In this document: positions 7,719 through 15,684 of the stretch, in pieces
Layout of the letters: the number at the start of each line of letters is the position of its first letter
Numbering within the stretch: position 1 is the first letter of the stretch
NCBI GenBank assembly: GCA_963789255.1
Contig: CAWBJW010000002.1
Location: 2,572,849 to 2,636,848 of the forward strand
Length of the DNA stretch: 64,000 nt
Direction of reading: 5' to 3'
Source of the DNA: DATARH01 sp963789255
Lineage (GTDB): Bacteria; Pseudomonadota; Alphaproteobacteria; ATCC43930; CGMCC-115725
Program-made: the position numbers and the translations under genes
The notes under the pieces: generated by a model
What the model saw: only the letters and a program-made list of their open reading frames with translations
Told to the model about the DNA's origin: nothing
Database searches by the model: none

Positions 7719-8912
7719 ATGAAAAACCTGCCCCCCGGCCATACCGGCCGCCATTTCCTGCAGATCCCCGGGCCGACCAACGTGCCCGACCGGGTGTTGC
7801 AGGCGATTGCCATGCCGACGATCGACCATCGCGGCCCGGAATTTGCCGATCTCGGCAAACAGGTTGTCGCCGGCATGCGGCGCGTGTTTCAGACCGCGGG
7901 TACGGTGGTGATCTATCCGTCATCCGGCACCGGGGCCTGGGAGGCGGCGCTCGTCAACACGCTGTCGCCAGGCGATCGGGTGCTGATGTTCGAGACCGGG
8001 CACTTCGCCAGCCTGTGGCGGCAGATGGCAACGCGGCTCGGCCTCGACATCGAGTTCGTCCCCGGGGATTGGCGGCATGGCGTCGATTCGGCCCAGCTCG
8101 CCGAGAAGCTCGGCGCCGACCGCGAGCATCGGCTGAAGGCGGTCTGCGTCGTGCACAACGAAACCTCGACCGGGATCGTCAGCCGCATTCCTGAGATCCG
8201 CGCAGCGATCGACGAAGCGCACCATCCGGCGCTGTTGATGGTCGACACGATCTCCTCGCTCGCCTCGATCGACTATCGGCATGACGAATGGCGGGTCGAC
8301 GTCACGGTTGCGGGCTCGCAGAAAGGGCTGATGCTGCCGCCCGGGCTCGGCTTCAACGCCGTTTCCGCCAAGGCGCTGGCCGCCGCGAAAACCGCCAAGC
8401 TGACGCGTTCGTACTGGGATTGGCAGGCGATGAGCGAGACCGGGCACACCGGGTTCTTCCCCTATACGCCGGCGACCAACCTGCTCTATGGGCTGCGCGA
8501 GGCGTTGACGATGCTGCTCGACGAGGAGGGGCTCCCGGCCGTCTTCCAGCGCCATTCGCGGCATGCCGAGGCGACGCGGCGCGCCGTTACCGGCTGGGGG
8601 CTCGAGGTGGTGTGCGCCGATCCGCGCGAATACTCGAATTCGCTGACCGCGGTCATGGTGCCCGCCGGCTACGATGCCGACCGGGTGCGCGAGATCATCC
8701 TCGACGGCTTCGACATGTCGCTCGGCACCGGGCTCGGCAAGCTGAAGGGCAAGATCTTCCGCATCGGCCATCTCGGCCATTTCAACGATCTGATGCTGTG
8801 CGGCACGTTGTGCGGGGTCGAGATGGGCCTCTACCGCGCCGGCATCCCGCACCGCGCCGGCGGCGTCGCCGCGGCGCTCGAATTCCTGGGCGCGCTCGGC
8901 GGCGCCAATTAG
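7719..8912 (+). CDS. sgaA: Serine-glyoxylate aminotransferase
   Basis: 397 residues, a class V PLP aminotransferase. It starts with the family-typical LQIPGPTNVPDRVLQA and has the HRGPEF motif, the ETSTGIVS loop, the acidic MVDTISSLAS and the PLP lysine in AGSQKGLMLPPGL. SgaA-type enzymes transfer the amino group of serine to glyoxylate, giving hydroxypyruvate and glycine, in the serine cycle or photorespiratory-type glycolate salvage. GGAG lies nine bases before the ATG. The convergent neighbour is a D-2-hydroxyacid dehydrogenase, a family that includes hydroxypyruvate reductases, so the two could act in sequence. That link is inference. Confidence 0.85.
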   Translation: MKNLPPGHTGRHFLQIPGPTNVPDRVLQAIAMPTIDHRGPEFADLGKQVVAGMRRVFQTAGTVVIYPSSGTGAWEAALVNTLSPGDRVLMFETGHFASLWRQMATRLGLDIEFVPGDWRHGVDSAQLAEKLGADREHRLKAVCVVHNETSTGIVSRIPEIRAAIDEAHHPALLMVDTISSLASIDYRHDEWRVDVTVAGSQKGLMLPPGLGFNAVSAKALAAAKTAKLTRSYWDWQAMSETGHTGFFPYTPATNLLYGLREALTMLLDEEGLPAVFQRHSRHAEATRRAVTGWGLEVVCADPREYSNSLTAVMVPAGYDADRVREIILDGFDMSLGTGLGKLKGKIFRIGHLGHFNDLMLCGTLCGVEMGLYRAGIPHRAGGVAAALEFLGALGGAN

Positions 8913-9314
8913 CCCGCTGTGGCCCTCCCCGCCCCGGGCGTGACCCGGGGGGCCGCGGGCGACGGCGGCCTGTATCCCGAAGGGTGGATGGGCGGCAGCG
9001 ATGAACCGCATCGGACGGGCGAGCGGCGCTGAGACCCGGGTGCGGCGGCAAGCGGAAGATCATCCCGCGAACGCTGGTGACGCCGGAATGCGCTGCGCTT
9101 TTCCGCCCTACGCTTGCTGCTTGTCGCACCGCCGCTGGCTAGAGGCCAACGGGGTTTGTAGCGAGCGAATTTCGTTGCATCGGAATGCCGTGCGCAAGGC
9201 GGTCGAGCCGCTGCCGGCGTAGACTGCGGGAATGACAGCTTTTCGACCCCATCCCTGCCCCCGGGACCGAACGGCTGTTGTCGGCTTCGGCAGCGGTCCC
9301 TGACGGTCGATGAT
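8913..9314. other. Convergent intergenic region with a GC hairpin
   Basis: 402 bases between the ends of two convergent genes. CCCCGGG and CCCGGGG at 8932-8950 form a perfect seven-base stem with the loop CGTGA, resembling the core of the palindromic repeat at 34080-34145. Short open frames further on have no ribosome site or recognisable product. No gene is called. Confidence 0.5.
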
Positions 9315-10373
9315 CTAATATCCCCGTTGCCAATCGATGACGTTGCGCAGCTCCCGGCCGTCGAGATAGGCGCGCAGGTTGGCGCAGAAGAGGTCGATCC
9401 CGCCATGGCGGTTCGCATCGCTGCCGCCCGAGACATGCGGCGTGATCAGCACCCGCTCGTCCTGCCAGAGCCGCGCTGCCGGCTGGCGCTCGAATTCGCC
9501 GACATAGACATCGAGCGCCGCGCCGCGCAGACGATCGTGCCGGAGCGCGTCGGCAAGGGCATCCTCGTCGATGATCTCGCCGCGGGCGACGTTGACGAGG
9601 ACGCTGCCCGGCTTCATCACGGCGAAGCGGGCGGCGTTGAACAGTCCGGTCGTCTCCGGCGTCCATTGACAGCAGATCACGACAAAGTCGCTCTGCGGCA
9701 GGAAGCGGTCGATCGCCTCGGCCCCGCCGACCTCGCTGAAGCCCTGGGGCAGCGGCGCATTCGGTTGCGCCTCGCGCCTGGTGCCGACGACCCGCATGCC
9801 GAGCGCGGCGCAGAGGCGCCCGACCTCGCGCCCGATCCCGCCGGCGCCGACCACGCACACGGTCTTGCCCTCGACGAGGAGCGGCCGGTAGGCGCGATGA
9901 TCGAACGCGCCGGCCGCGCGATCGATCGCGGCATGGTGAAGGCCCATCGCGAAGTGGAGGATGCCGGCGACCGCATATTCCGCGATCGGCAGCGGGTTCG
10001 CTGCGCCGCGCGAGGTCGTCACGACGACATCGCTGCCCCACAGATCGCTGTCGAACAGGTTGCTGGCGCCGGCCTGGCGCTGGTGAAACCAGCGAAGCCG
10101 CGGCGCCCGGACGCGCAGATCGCGCGGAAACGGCCAGCCGCCGATAATCACCTCCGCTTCGCCGAGCAGCCGGTCGCGCTCCGCGCGGCTCCCCGATCCG
10201 ATCGAGTTCGGCATCAGGTAGCGCGCTGCGGCAAACTCGGTCCAGGTCTCGCGGATTTCGCCGTCGAACCAGCCCCCGGCGTCGGTCAGCCGGACCCTGG
10301 GATCGATCGCCTCGATCCGCGCGCGCTCCGCCGCGCTGCTGCGCTGGATGCTCAAGACATTGACCCCTTGCAT
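9315..10373 (-). CDS. D-2-hydroxyacid dehydrogenase, NAD(P)-dependent
   Basis: 352 residues. The Rossmann nucleotide motif is VVGAGGIGREVG, the substrate-binding arginine is in VNVARGEIIDE, the glutamate follows in YVGEFE and the catalytic histidine in ITPHVSGG. These place it in the D-isomer 2-hydroxyacid dehydrogenase family, which reduces 2-keto acids such as glyoxylate, hydroxypyruvate or phenylpyruvate. The exact substrate is not readable. It is convergent with sgaA, whose product hydroxypyruvate is a possible substrate. The protein is somewhat longer than typical GhrA-type members (about 310). Confidence 0.85.
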   Translation of the reverse strand: MQGVNVLSIQRSSAAERARIEAIDPRVRLTDAGGWFDGEIRETWTEFAAARYLMPNSIGSGSRAERDRLLGEAEVIIGGWPFPRDLRVRAPRLRWFHQRQAGASNLFDSDLWGSDVVVTTSRGAANPLPIAEYAVAGILHFAMGLHHAAIDRAAGAFDHRAYRPLLVEGKTVCVVGAGGIGREVGRLCAALGMRVVGTRREAQPNAPLPQGFSEVGGAEAIDRFLPQSDFVVICCQWTPETTGLFNAARFAVMKPGSVLVNVARGEIIDEDALADALRHDRLRGAALDVYVGEFERQPAARLWQDERVLITPHVSGGSDANRHGGIDLFCANLRAYLDGRELRNVIDWQRGY

Positions 10374-10641
10374 GCAAGCCCTCCGACCATCGCGTGCCGA
10401 CGGTGATTATAGGGCGCGCCCCGACGGCGGCGATGCTGTCGTGTTTCAGTCCCGATGCCGGCAGGCGGTCTGTAGCGGGGCGCTCGTCGGAGCCGCCGGG
10501 GATGGCGATGGGAAGGGGAGAGCAGAGATTTTTCTCTCTTGCCGGGCATCGCCCCGTCATACTGATCCCAGCCTATAAACCGTGCTCTGCTCGTGGGGCG
10601 GAGACGGCGGGCGCCTGTGGCTCTGATGAGGAGAAGTTGGA

Positions 10642-11025
10642 ATGTTCAGCCATATCATGATCGGGAGCAACGACACCGCCCGGTCGAAAAAATTCTACGA
10701 TGCCCTGTTTGTCGCGATGGGCGCCCAGCCGGGGACCGAGGACGCCAGAGGCCGGCTGGCCTACACGCACAATGGCGGGCGTTTCATGGTGTCCAAGCCG
10801 ATCGACGGCAAGCCGGCCACAAATGCCAACGGCGGCACGATCGGCTTCACGATGAGCAGCCCCGAACAGGCTGCTGCATGGCACAAGGCCGGCGTCGCCA
10901 ATGGCGGCACGTCGATCGAGGACCCGCCCGGCATCCGCCAAGGGGCCGCCGGTCAGATGTATCTCGCGTATCTTCGCGATCCCGACGGCAACAAACTGGT
11001 CGGGCTTTGTCGCATGCCGGCCTGA
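10642..11025 (+). CDS. VOC family (glyoxalase-fold) protein
   Basis: 127 residues, preceded by GGAGAAG. It starts MFSHIMIGSNDTARSKKFY and has a C-terminal MYLAYLRDPDGNKLVGL, both typical of the vicinal oxygen chelate fold in which two beta-alpha-beta-beta-beta units form a metal site. Likely ligands include the histidine in FSHIMIG. Members include glyoxalases, dioxygenases and antibiotic-binding proteins; nothing here identifies which. The gene is single and convergent with a reductase gene, with a GC hairpin between them. Confidence 0.85.
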   Translation: MFSHIMIGSNDTARSKKFYDALFVAMGAQPGTEDARGRLAYTHNGGRFMVSKPIDGKPATNANGGTIGFTMSSPEQAAAWHKAGVANGGTSIEDPPGIRQGAAGQMYLAYLRDPDGNKLVGLCRMPA

Positions 11026-11044
11026 ACTGTCGGATCAAGACGGG

Positions 11045-11067
11045 GGGCCGCCCTTTCCGGGCGGTCC
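11045..11067. terminator. Hairpin between convergent genes
   Basis: GGGCCGCCC and GGGCGGTCC form a nine-base stem with one G-T pair around the loop TTTCC. It sits between the stop codons of the VOC gene (11025) and the convergent reductase (11083), so it could end transcripts from either side. There is no T-run. Confidence 0.45.
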
Positions 11068-11082
11068 TCGCGCGCGACAGAA

Positions 11083-11784
11083 TCAGCCGTTTTGCAGTCG
11101 GTAGCGGAGCCAGACCACGCCGCCCTCCAAGACCTCGGTGCTCGCCAGAATCATCGAGCGGATCGGCGCGGCGATGCCGGCATCCTTGTCGCTGGAGTTG
11201 AAGATGCTCGGCGCGCCCTTCGCGCCGTCGATTGCGGGGCAGATCGCCAGGCTGATCTCGTCGATCAGGCCGGCCCGCAGAAAGGCCCCGTTCGAGATGC
11301 CGCCGCCTTCGAGGATGAGGCGTTCGAGCCCCAGTTCGCGGTTGAGGATCTCCAGCGCCAATCCCAGATCGAGCGCCTCGTCGCCGGCGAAGATGTAGGA
11401 GACGCCATCCCGGCGCAGCCCCGCCAAATGCGCGTCGGAGACCCGCTCGGTCAGCACCACGACGATCGCGTCGCCGCCGATGTCGGACCGTCCCCAGGCG
11501 ATCTTGCCCCGCGCATCGAGCACGATGCCGTAGGCGGAGGCGTCACGCCGGGCGAACCAGGGTTCGCGCGGATAGGTTCGGTCGGTCCGGTCGGGGTAGG
11601 ATTGGGCCTTGGCGTATTCGCTGCCGGTCACCCGGCCGATCAGCCAGGAGCCGCCGCCGAGCTCATCGTGCAGGCGCTCGAACAGCCCCGCCATGCGGTT
11701 CTCGGCGGGCCGCCACCGGCTGCCGAGAATGCGGCCATCGACGCTCGCGTTCATGTGGCAGATGACGTAAGGCTTGGATTTCAT
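11083..11784 (-). CDS. RibD C-terminal / dihydrofolate reductase-like protein
   Basis: 233 residues. It starts KPYVICHMNASVDGRI, the usual opening of the RibD C-terminal reductase fold, and has the NADPH-site glycine run ILEGGGISNGAFL and the closing VVWLRYRL. Family members reduce pyrimidine or pterin substrates; stand-alone copies like this one usually have no known substrate. It lacks the N-terminal deaminase of bifunctional RibD, so a role in riboflavin synthesis is not implied. It follows a methyltransferase gene by two bases, suggesting one transcript. Confidence 0.8.
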   Translation of the reverse strand: MKSKPYVICHMNASVDGRILGSRWRPAENRMAGLFERLHDELGGGSWLIGRVTGSEYAKAQSYPDRTDRTYPREPWFARRDASAYGIVLDARGKIAWGRSDIGGDAIVVVLTERVSDAHLAGLRRDGVSYIFAGDEALDLGLALEILNRELGLERLILEGGGISNGAFLRAGLIDEISLAICPAIDGAKGAPSIFNSSDKDAGIAAPIRSMILASTEVLEGGVVWLRYRLQNG

Positions 11785-11786
11785 AG

Positions 11787-12581
11787 CTACCGACGAATGC
11801 CGACCGTGACCAGATACTCACGCGGGTACGCTAGGCCAAGTTCCCCGCGGTAGCGGTCGTGGAATTCAATGAAATCACGCTTGAACTGTTCGAGCTGCCC
11901 GGGATCCAGGCTCGCCGCGACGGTTTTCGTTGGGCCAAATCCGGTGATGAACAGGTCCCACGCCCTTTGGCCGCTTGGCACCCGCAGCACCGTTGTATCG
12001 GCCTCGAACCCAAGGTCGAACGAGTGCCCGAGCAATTCCCGGACTCGCTCGGGGCGACCCCAGGCAAACGGCGATGGTGGAGCGGGGGACGGCGGCGGTG
12101 GGAGATAGGGCTTCATCATGGCAAAGAACCCTTCGACCGGGCCGCCTGGCACCCAGGTAAGAAGGCCAATTCGACCGCCTTTCTTGCACACTCGGCTCAG
12201 TTCCCGTGCCGCGTCCTCTGGGCGGGCGGCGAACATCACACCGTAGGTGGAAAGGACACCGTCAAAGCTTTCATCCTCGAACGCGAGCGCCTCGGCGTCG
12301 CCAACATGGAATTCGATCTCAGGTGCCAATGACTTCGCCGCCTCTATCACGCCGCTGCCTAAATCGACGCCAACGACGTTTGCGCCATTCGCTGCCAGGC
12401 GGCGCGCCGTCCACCCGGTGCCGGTTGCGACATCGAGAAATCGTTCCCCCGGCATCGGATCAATCCGCCGCACCAGATGTTCGATCGAATCAGCGACGTG
12501 CTCACTGATCTTGTCGTAACCTGATCCGCCGGCACCCCAGGTCATCGCCGCTTGCTGATTGTGGGGACGTATTTCCTGCAT
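11787..12581 (-). CDS. Class I SAM-dependent methyltransferase
   Basis: 264 residues from ATG 12581, chosen because GGAGGAG stands five bases upstream; an in-frame ATG at 12692 gives a longer form. Motif I is FLDVATGTGWTARRLA, followed by VVGVDLGSGVIEAA, the acidic VGDAEALAFEDESFDGVLS and the post-motif RVCKKGGRIGLLTW. These define a UbiE/BioC-like seven-strand methyltransferase. The acceptor is unknown. A proline-rich insert (YLPPPPSPAPPSPF) around residue 165 is unusual. The gene is two bases upstream of the reductase gene. Confidence 0.82.
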   Translation of the reverse strand: MQEIRPHNQQAAMTWGAGGSGYDKISEHVADSIEHLVRRIDPMPGERFLDVATGTGWTARRLAANGANVVGVDLGSGVIEAAKSLAPEIEFHVGDAEALAFEDESFDGVLSTYGVMFAARPEDAARELSRVCKKGGRIGLLTWVPGGPVEGFFAMMKPYLPPPPSPAPPSPFAWGRPERVRELLGHSFDLGFEADTTVLRVPSGQRAWDLFITGFGPTKTVAASLDPGQLEQFKRDFIEFHDRYRGELGLAYPREYLVTVGIRR

Positions 12582-12719
12582 CGTCTCCTCCGGGTTGATT
12601 ATCGGTTGGCTCATGAGTTCATTCCTTAGCAGAGGGTCTGACAGGGCACCGTCCGGCGCCGGCCGTGTGACAGAAATTCCAGAGTTCTTCATAGTTGCGT
12701 CCCCTGCCGATGGCGGCTC

Positions 12720-13547
12720 TCAGCCGGGGAGGGGCCAGCCGACCCAGTTGCACAGGGCTTCGCCCATGACGAGGTCGAGATCGCGGCCCTTGAGCCAGGG
12801 CAGTTCCTCGGTGAACACTGTCACGCATTGATGCCAGGAACAGGGCATCCGCGTGATGTCGGTGCCCCAGAACATCCGGGTCGGCCCGAACGCGTCGAAA
12901 ACGCGGTGCAGGTGCTCGTGGAAGCTGCGGAACGGATAGGCGTCTTCGGCGTAGCCGGGCTGGCCGGTCGCCTTGACCGCGACGTTGGGGTATCTGGCGA
13001 GCGCCAAGAGTTCGGGCTGGAAGCGCCAGGCACTCTCGCCGCGGCTGCCTGGCGGCACGGCCATGTGGTCGACGATCAGCTTGAGCCCGGGGTGACGCTC
13101 GGCGATCTCGCCGACAACCGGCAGGAACAGCGCGGCGGCGAGCGCCACCGGCACTTGGGCCCGCTCGGCTGCGGGCCACAGCCAGTCGAGGCTCCCGTCG
13201 GTCATCCACTCCCGCTTGTGCCGCTCGTTGAAATAGAAGCGCAGGCCGAGCATGCCCGGGCGGTCTTTCCCCGGTTGGCCTTTCCAACGCGCGACGCGGT
13301 CGGGGCCGTTCGGGTCGTCGAGATAGAACCACCCCATGATCGCGAAGCGGTCGGGGTATTTGCGCACCGCTGCGATGGCCAATTCGTTCGAGTCGGGGTC
13401 CCACAGCACCGGGTGGATCAATGCCCGGTCCACGCCGGCTTCGTCCATCGCGGCGATCGCCTCTTCGGCGGAGTACGGCTCCTGACGATGCGGCGGGGAC
13501 GGCGTACCCTTTTCCCAGAGATGAATCTGGCCATCGACGATCAGCAT
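12720..13547 (-). CDS. Amidohydrolase family (TIM-barrel) hydrolase
   Basis: 275 residues from ATG 13547 (MLIVDGQIHLWEKG); the longer open frame upstream is arginine-rich and not family-like. DGQIHLW, the conserved KLIVDHMAV strand, the late FHEHLHRVFDAFGPTRMFWG and GTDITR are typical of amidohydrolase 2 enzymes such as 2-pyrone-4,6-dicarboxylate lactonase and related decarboxylases. The substrate is unknown. It is transcribed away from a Rieske oxygenase with about 200 bases between, so the pair may share control and an aromatic catabolic role. Confidence 0.82.
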   Translation of the reverse strand: MLIVDGQIHLWEKGTPSPPHRQEPYSAEEAIAAMDEAGVDRALIHPVLWDPDSNELAIAAVRKYPDRFAIMGWFYLDDPNGPDRVARWKGQPGKDRPGMLGLRFYFNERHKREWMTDGSLDWLWPAAERAQVPVALAAALFLPVVGEIAERHPGLKLIVDHMAVPPGSRGESAWRFQPELLALARYPNVAVKATGQPGYAEDAYPFRSFHEHLHRVFDAFGPTRMFWGTDITRMPCSWHQCVTVFTEELPWLKGRDLDLVMGEALCNWVGWPLPG

Positions 13548-13747
13548 CCGGCGTATCCTTTCGGCCTGAAGATATTCAGCTGCCCGAGAATACGCCCATC
13601 GCCGGAATCCGCCGATAGCGCCCAAAGCGGTTTCGGAAAGGGCTGCTTGCGGGCGCGACCTCGCCGTCCAGCGGGTCGAGCGGCGGCGCCTTGACCCTCC
13701 GCGCGTCATCCGTTCAAATCGCGGGACCGCGAGCGGGGAGACAAAAC

Positions 13748-15019
13748 ATGGCTGAGCGCGCGCCGTTCCTGAATACCGCCTATAGCGCCTATCACCATCG
13801 CGAGCGGCCGGCGGCGGATGAGGAGCTGACCCGGGTCGGGCCGGGCACGCCGTGCGGCGAATATCTGCGGCATTTCTGGCAGCCGGTGATCCGCACCGAG
13901 GAATTGGGCGAATTGCCGCGCCGGCTGCGCATCCTCGGCGAGGACCTCGTCGCGTTTCGCGACAAATCGGGCGCCATCGGCCTCCTGGAACTGCATTGCC
14001 CGCATCGCGGCACCTCGCTTGAGTTCGGCCTCATTGGCGACAAGGGCATCCGCTGCTGCTATCACGGCTGGCTGTTCGATTGCGACGGCACCATCCTCGA
14101 GACGCCGGGCGAGCCGGCCGACAGCACGCTGAAGGACCGCCTCTGTCACGGCGCCTATCCGGTGCACGAATACGCCGGGCTGGTCTTCGCCTATATGGGG
14201 CCGCCGGGTGAGCAGCCGGCGTTTCCAATGCTCGACACCTACGAATTGCCGGGCTACCAGCTGATCGCCCGCCAGCCCACCGTGTGGGAGTGCAACTGGC
14301 TGCAGGTCAAGGAAAACAGTATGGACCCGGCGCATCTCGCCTTCCTGCACACCTTGCCGGGCAGCGAGGGGTTCACCGAGGATTTGAAGGAATTGGGCGA
14401 GTGGGACTGGCTGGAGACCCCGCTCGGCATGGTCTACATCGACACCCGCCGCCAGGGCGACCGGGTGTGGGTGCGGGTCGCCGATTTCATCCTTCCCAAC
14501 ATCCACCAGTTCCCGCCGAACCAGGACCCGATGGCGTTGCGCAACTCGATCAACCGGCCGCAGGCGACGACCTGGGCGGTGCCGCTCGACGACACCCACA
14601 CGATGACGATCGGCTACCAGCGCGCGCCCGAGGGGCGGGAGCCGCGGCGCGGCCTCGGCTTCGGCCAGGACGGGAGCCGCTCCTACGAGGAACGCCAGCG
14701 GGTCCCCGGTGATTACGACGCCCAGATCAGCATTCACGGCGGCGTCGCGCGGCACGGGCTGGAGCACCTCGCGACCACCGACCGCGGCATCATCATGATG
14801 CGCAACCTGATCCGCCGCGGCATCCGCGCGGTTAAGAAAGGCCAGGACCTCGATCATCCGATGCTGCACAACGGCGCCGCGGTGCCGACCTACAGCCACG
14901 ACCGGGTGGTGTCGGGCGTTGCCCCGGCGCTGACCCCGGAGGCGGACCGGCAATTGCTGCGCAAGGTCGCCCGAGGCGTGGTCCGGGAAGCGGTGAAGAC
15001 TGGGTTGGCAGAGGCCTGA
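13748..15019 (+). CDS. Rieske non-haem iron oxygenase, large subunit
   Basis: 423 residues from ATG 13748, with GGGGAGA upstream. The Rieske [2Fe-2S] ligands are in CPHRGTSLEFG and CCYHGW. The mononuclear iron site is in ENSMDPAHLAFLHTL (D-x2-H-x4-H). The overall layout matches the phthalate 4,5-dioxygenase/aromatic O-demethylase group, in which single-type alpha subunits hydroxylate or demethylate aromatics using an external reductase. No reductase or ferredoxin gene is nearby, so electrons must come from elsewhere. The divergent amidohydrolase could act on a product. Substrate unknown. Confidence 0.88.
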   Translation: MAERAPFLNTAYSAYHHRERPAADEELTRVGPGTPCGEYLRHFWQPVIRTEELGELPRRLRILGEDLVAFRDKSGAIGLLELHCPHRGTSLEFGLIGDKGIRCCYHGWLFDCDGTILETPGEPADSTLKDRLCHGAYPVHEYAGLVFAYMGPPGEQPAFPMLDTYELPGYQLIARQPTVWECNWLQVKENSMDPAHLAFLHTLPGSEGFTEDLKELGEWDWLETPLGMVYIDTRRQGDRVWVRVADFILPNIHQFPPNQDPMALRNSINRPQATTWAVPLDDTHTMTIGYQRAPEGREPRRGLGFGQDGSRSYEERQRVPGDYDAQISIHGGVARHGLEHLATTDRGIIMMRNLIRRGIRAVKKGQDLDHPMLHNGAAVPTYSHDRVVSGVAPALTPEADRQLLRKVARGVVREAVKTGLAEA

Positions 15020-15053
15020 GGCAGGCGCGCGATCCCGCCGGCGATGGCGATCC

Positions 15054-15665
15054 GTGACATCCAATCTCGCGCGGTATCAGCGGATTGCGCCGTTCTACGA
15101 CTTCCTGGATCTGCCGTTCGAGCAGCGGCGGTATCGCGCCTTGCGGCCGCTGATGTTTCACAACCTCCGCGGCCGGCTGCTCGACGCGGGGATCGGCACC
15201 GGCAGGAATTGCGCCTTCTATCCACCCGACGCGATCGTTTCCGGCATCGACACCAGCCCGGCCATGCTTGCCCGCGCGCATCGCCGCTGTCCAACCCTGG
15301 CGGCTGCAGGCCGGCTCTACCGTATGGACGTGACCGAGCTTGAGTTTCCAACCGGATCGTTCGATGCGGCGGTCGCGAGCTTCCTGTTTTGCGTGCTGCC
15401 CGACCGGCTGCAGGTGCCGGCGCTTCGAGAACTCAGCCGTGTCGTCAGGCCGGGAGGGCTTATTCGACTGCTGGAATACGTCCGGCCGCAACACGCGCTG
15501 CGGCGGATCGCGTCGCGCCTGTGGCAACCCTGGATCGCGTGGGCCTACGGGGCGAGCTTCGATCGGCATACGGAGAGGTATGTCCCGGAAGCCGGACTCG
15601 AACTGATCGAAAGTCGCTACGTTGTGAACGACCTCCTAAAGATGCTCACCCTGCGCAGCCGGTAG
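15054..15665 (+). CDS. Class I SAM-dependent methyltransferase
   Basis: 203 residues from GTG 15054, 34 bases after the Rieske stop. ARYQRIAPFYDFLDLPFEQR is typical of UbiE-like and phospholipid methyltransferases; motif I is LLDAGIGTGRNCAFY, followed by SGIDTSPAMLARA, MDVTELEFPTGSFDAAVAS and RVVRPGGLIRLLEY. The C-terminal WAYGASFDRHTERYV region fits small-lipid or quinone methyltransferases but is not decisive. The ribosome site is weak, so it may be translated with its neighbours. Confidence 0.82.
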   Translation: MTSNLARYQRIAPFYDFLDLPFEQRRYRALRPLMFHNLRGRLLDAGIGTGRNCAFYPPDAIVSGIDTSPAMLARAHRRCPTLAAAGRLYRMDVTELEFPTGSFDAAVASFLFCVLPDRLQVPALRELSRVVRPGGLIRLLEYVRPQHALRRIASRLWQPWIAWAYGASFDRHTERYVPEAGLELIESRYVVNDLLKMLTLRSR

Positions 15666-15684
15666 AAAGCTCCCATCAATCGCC

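Noticed and set aside
9001..9222. 73-residue plus-strand frame after sgaA
   Set aside because: No ribosome site, no recognisable protein, and it covers degenerate repeat-like sequence.
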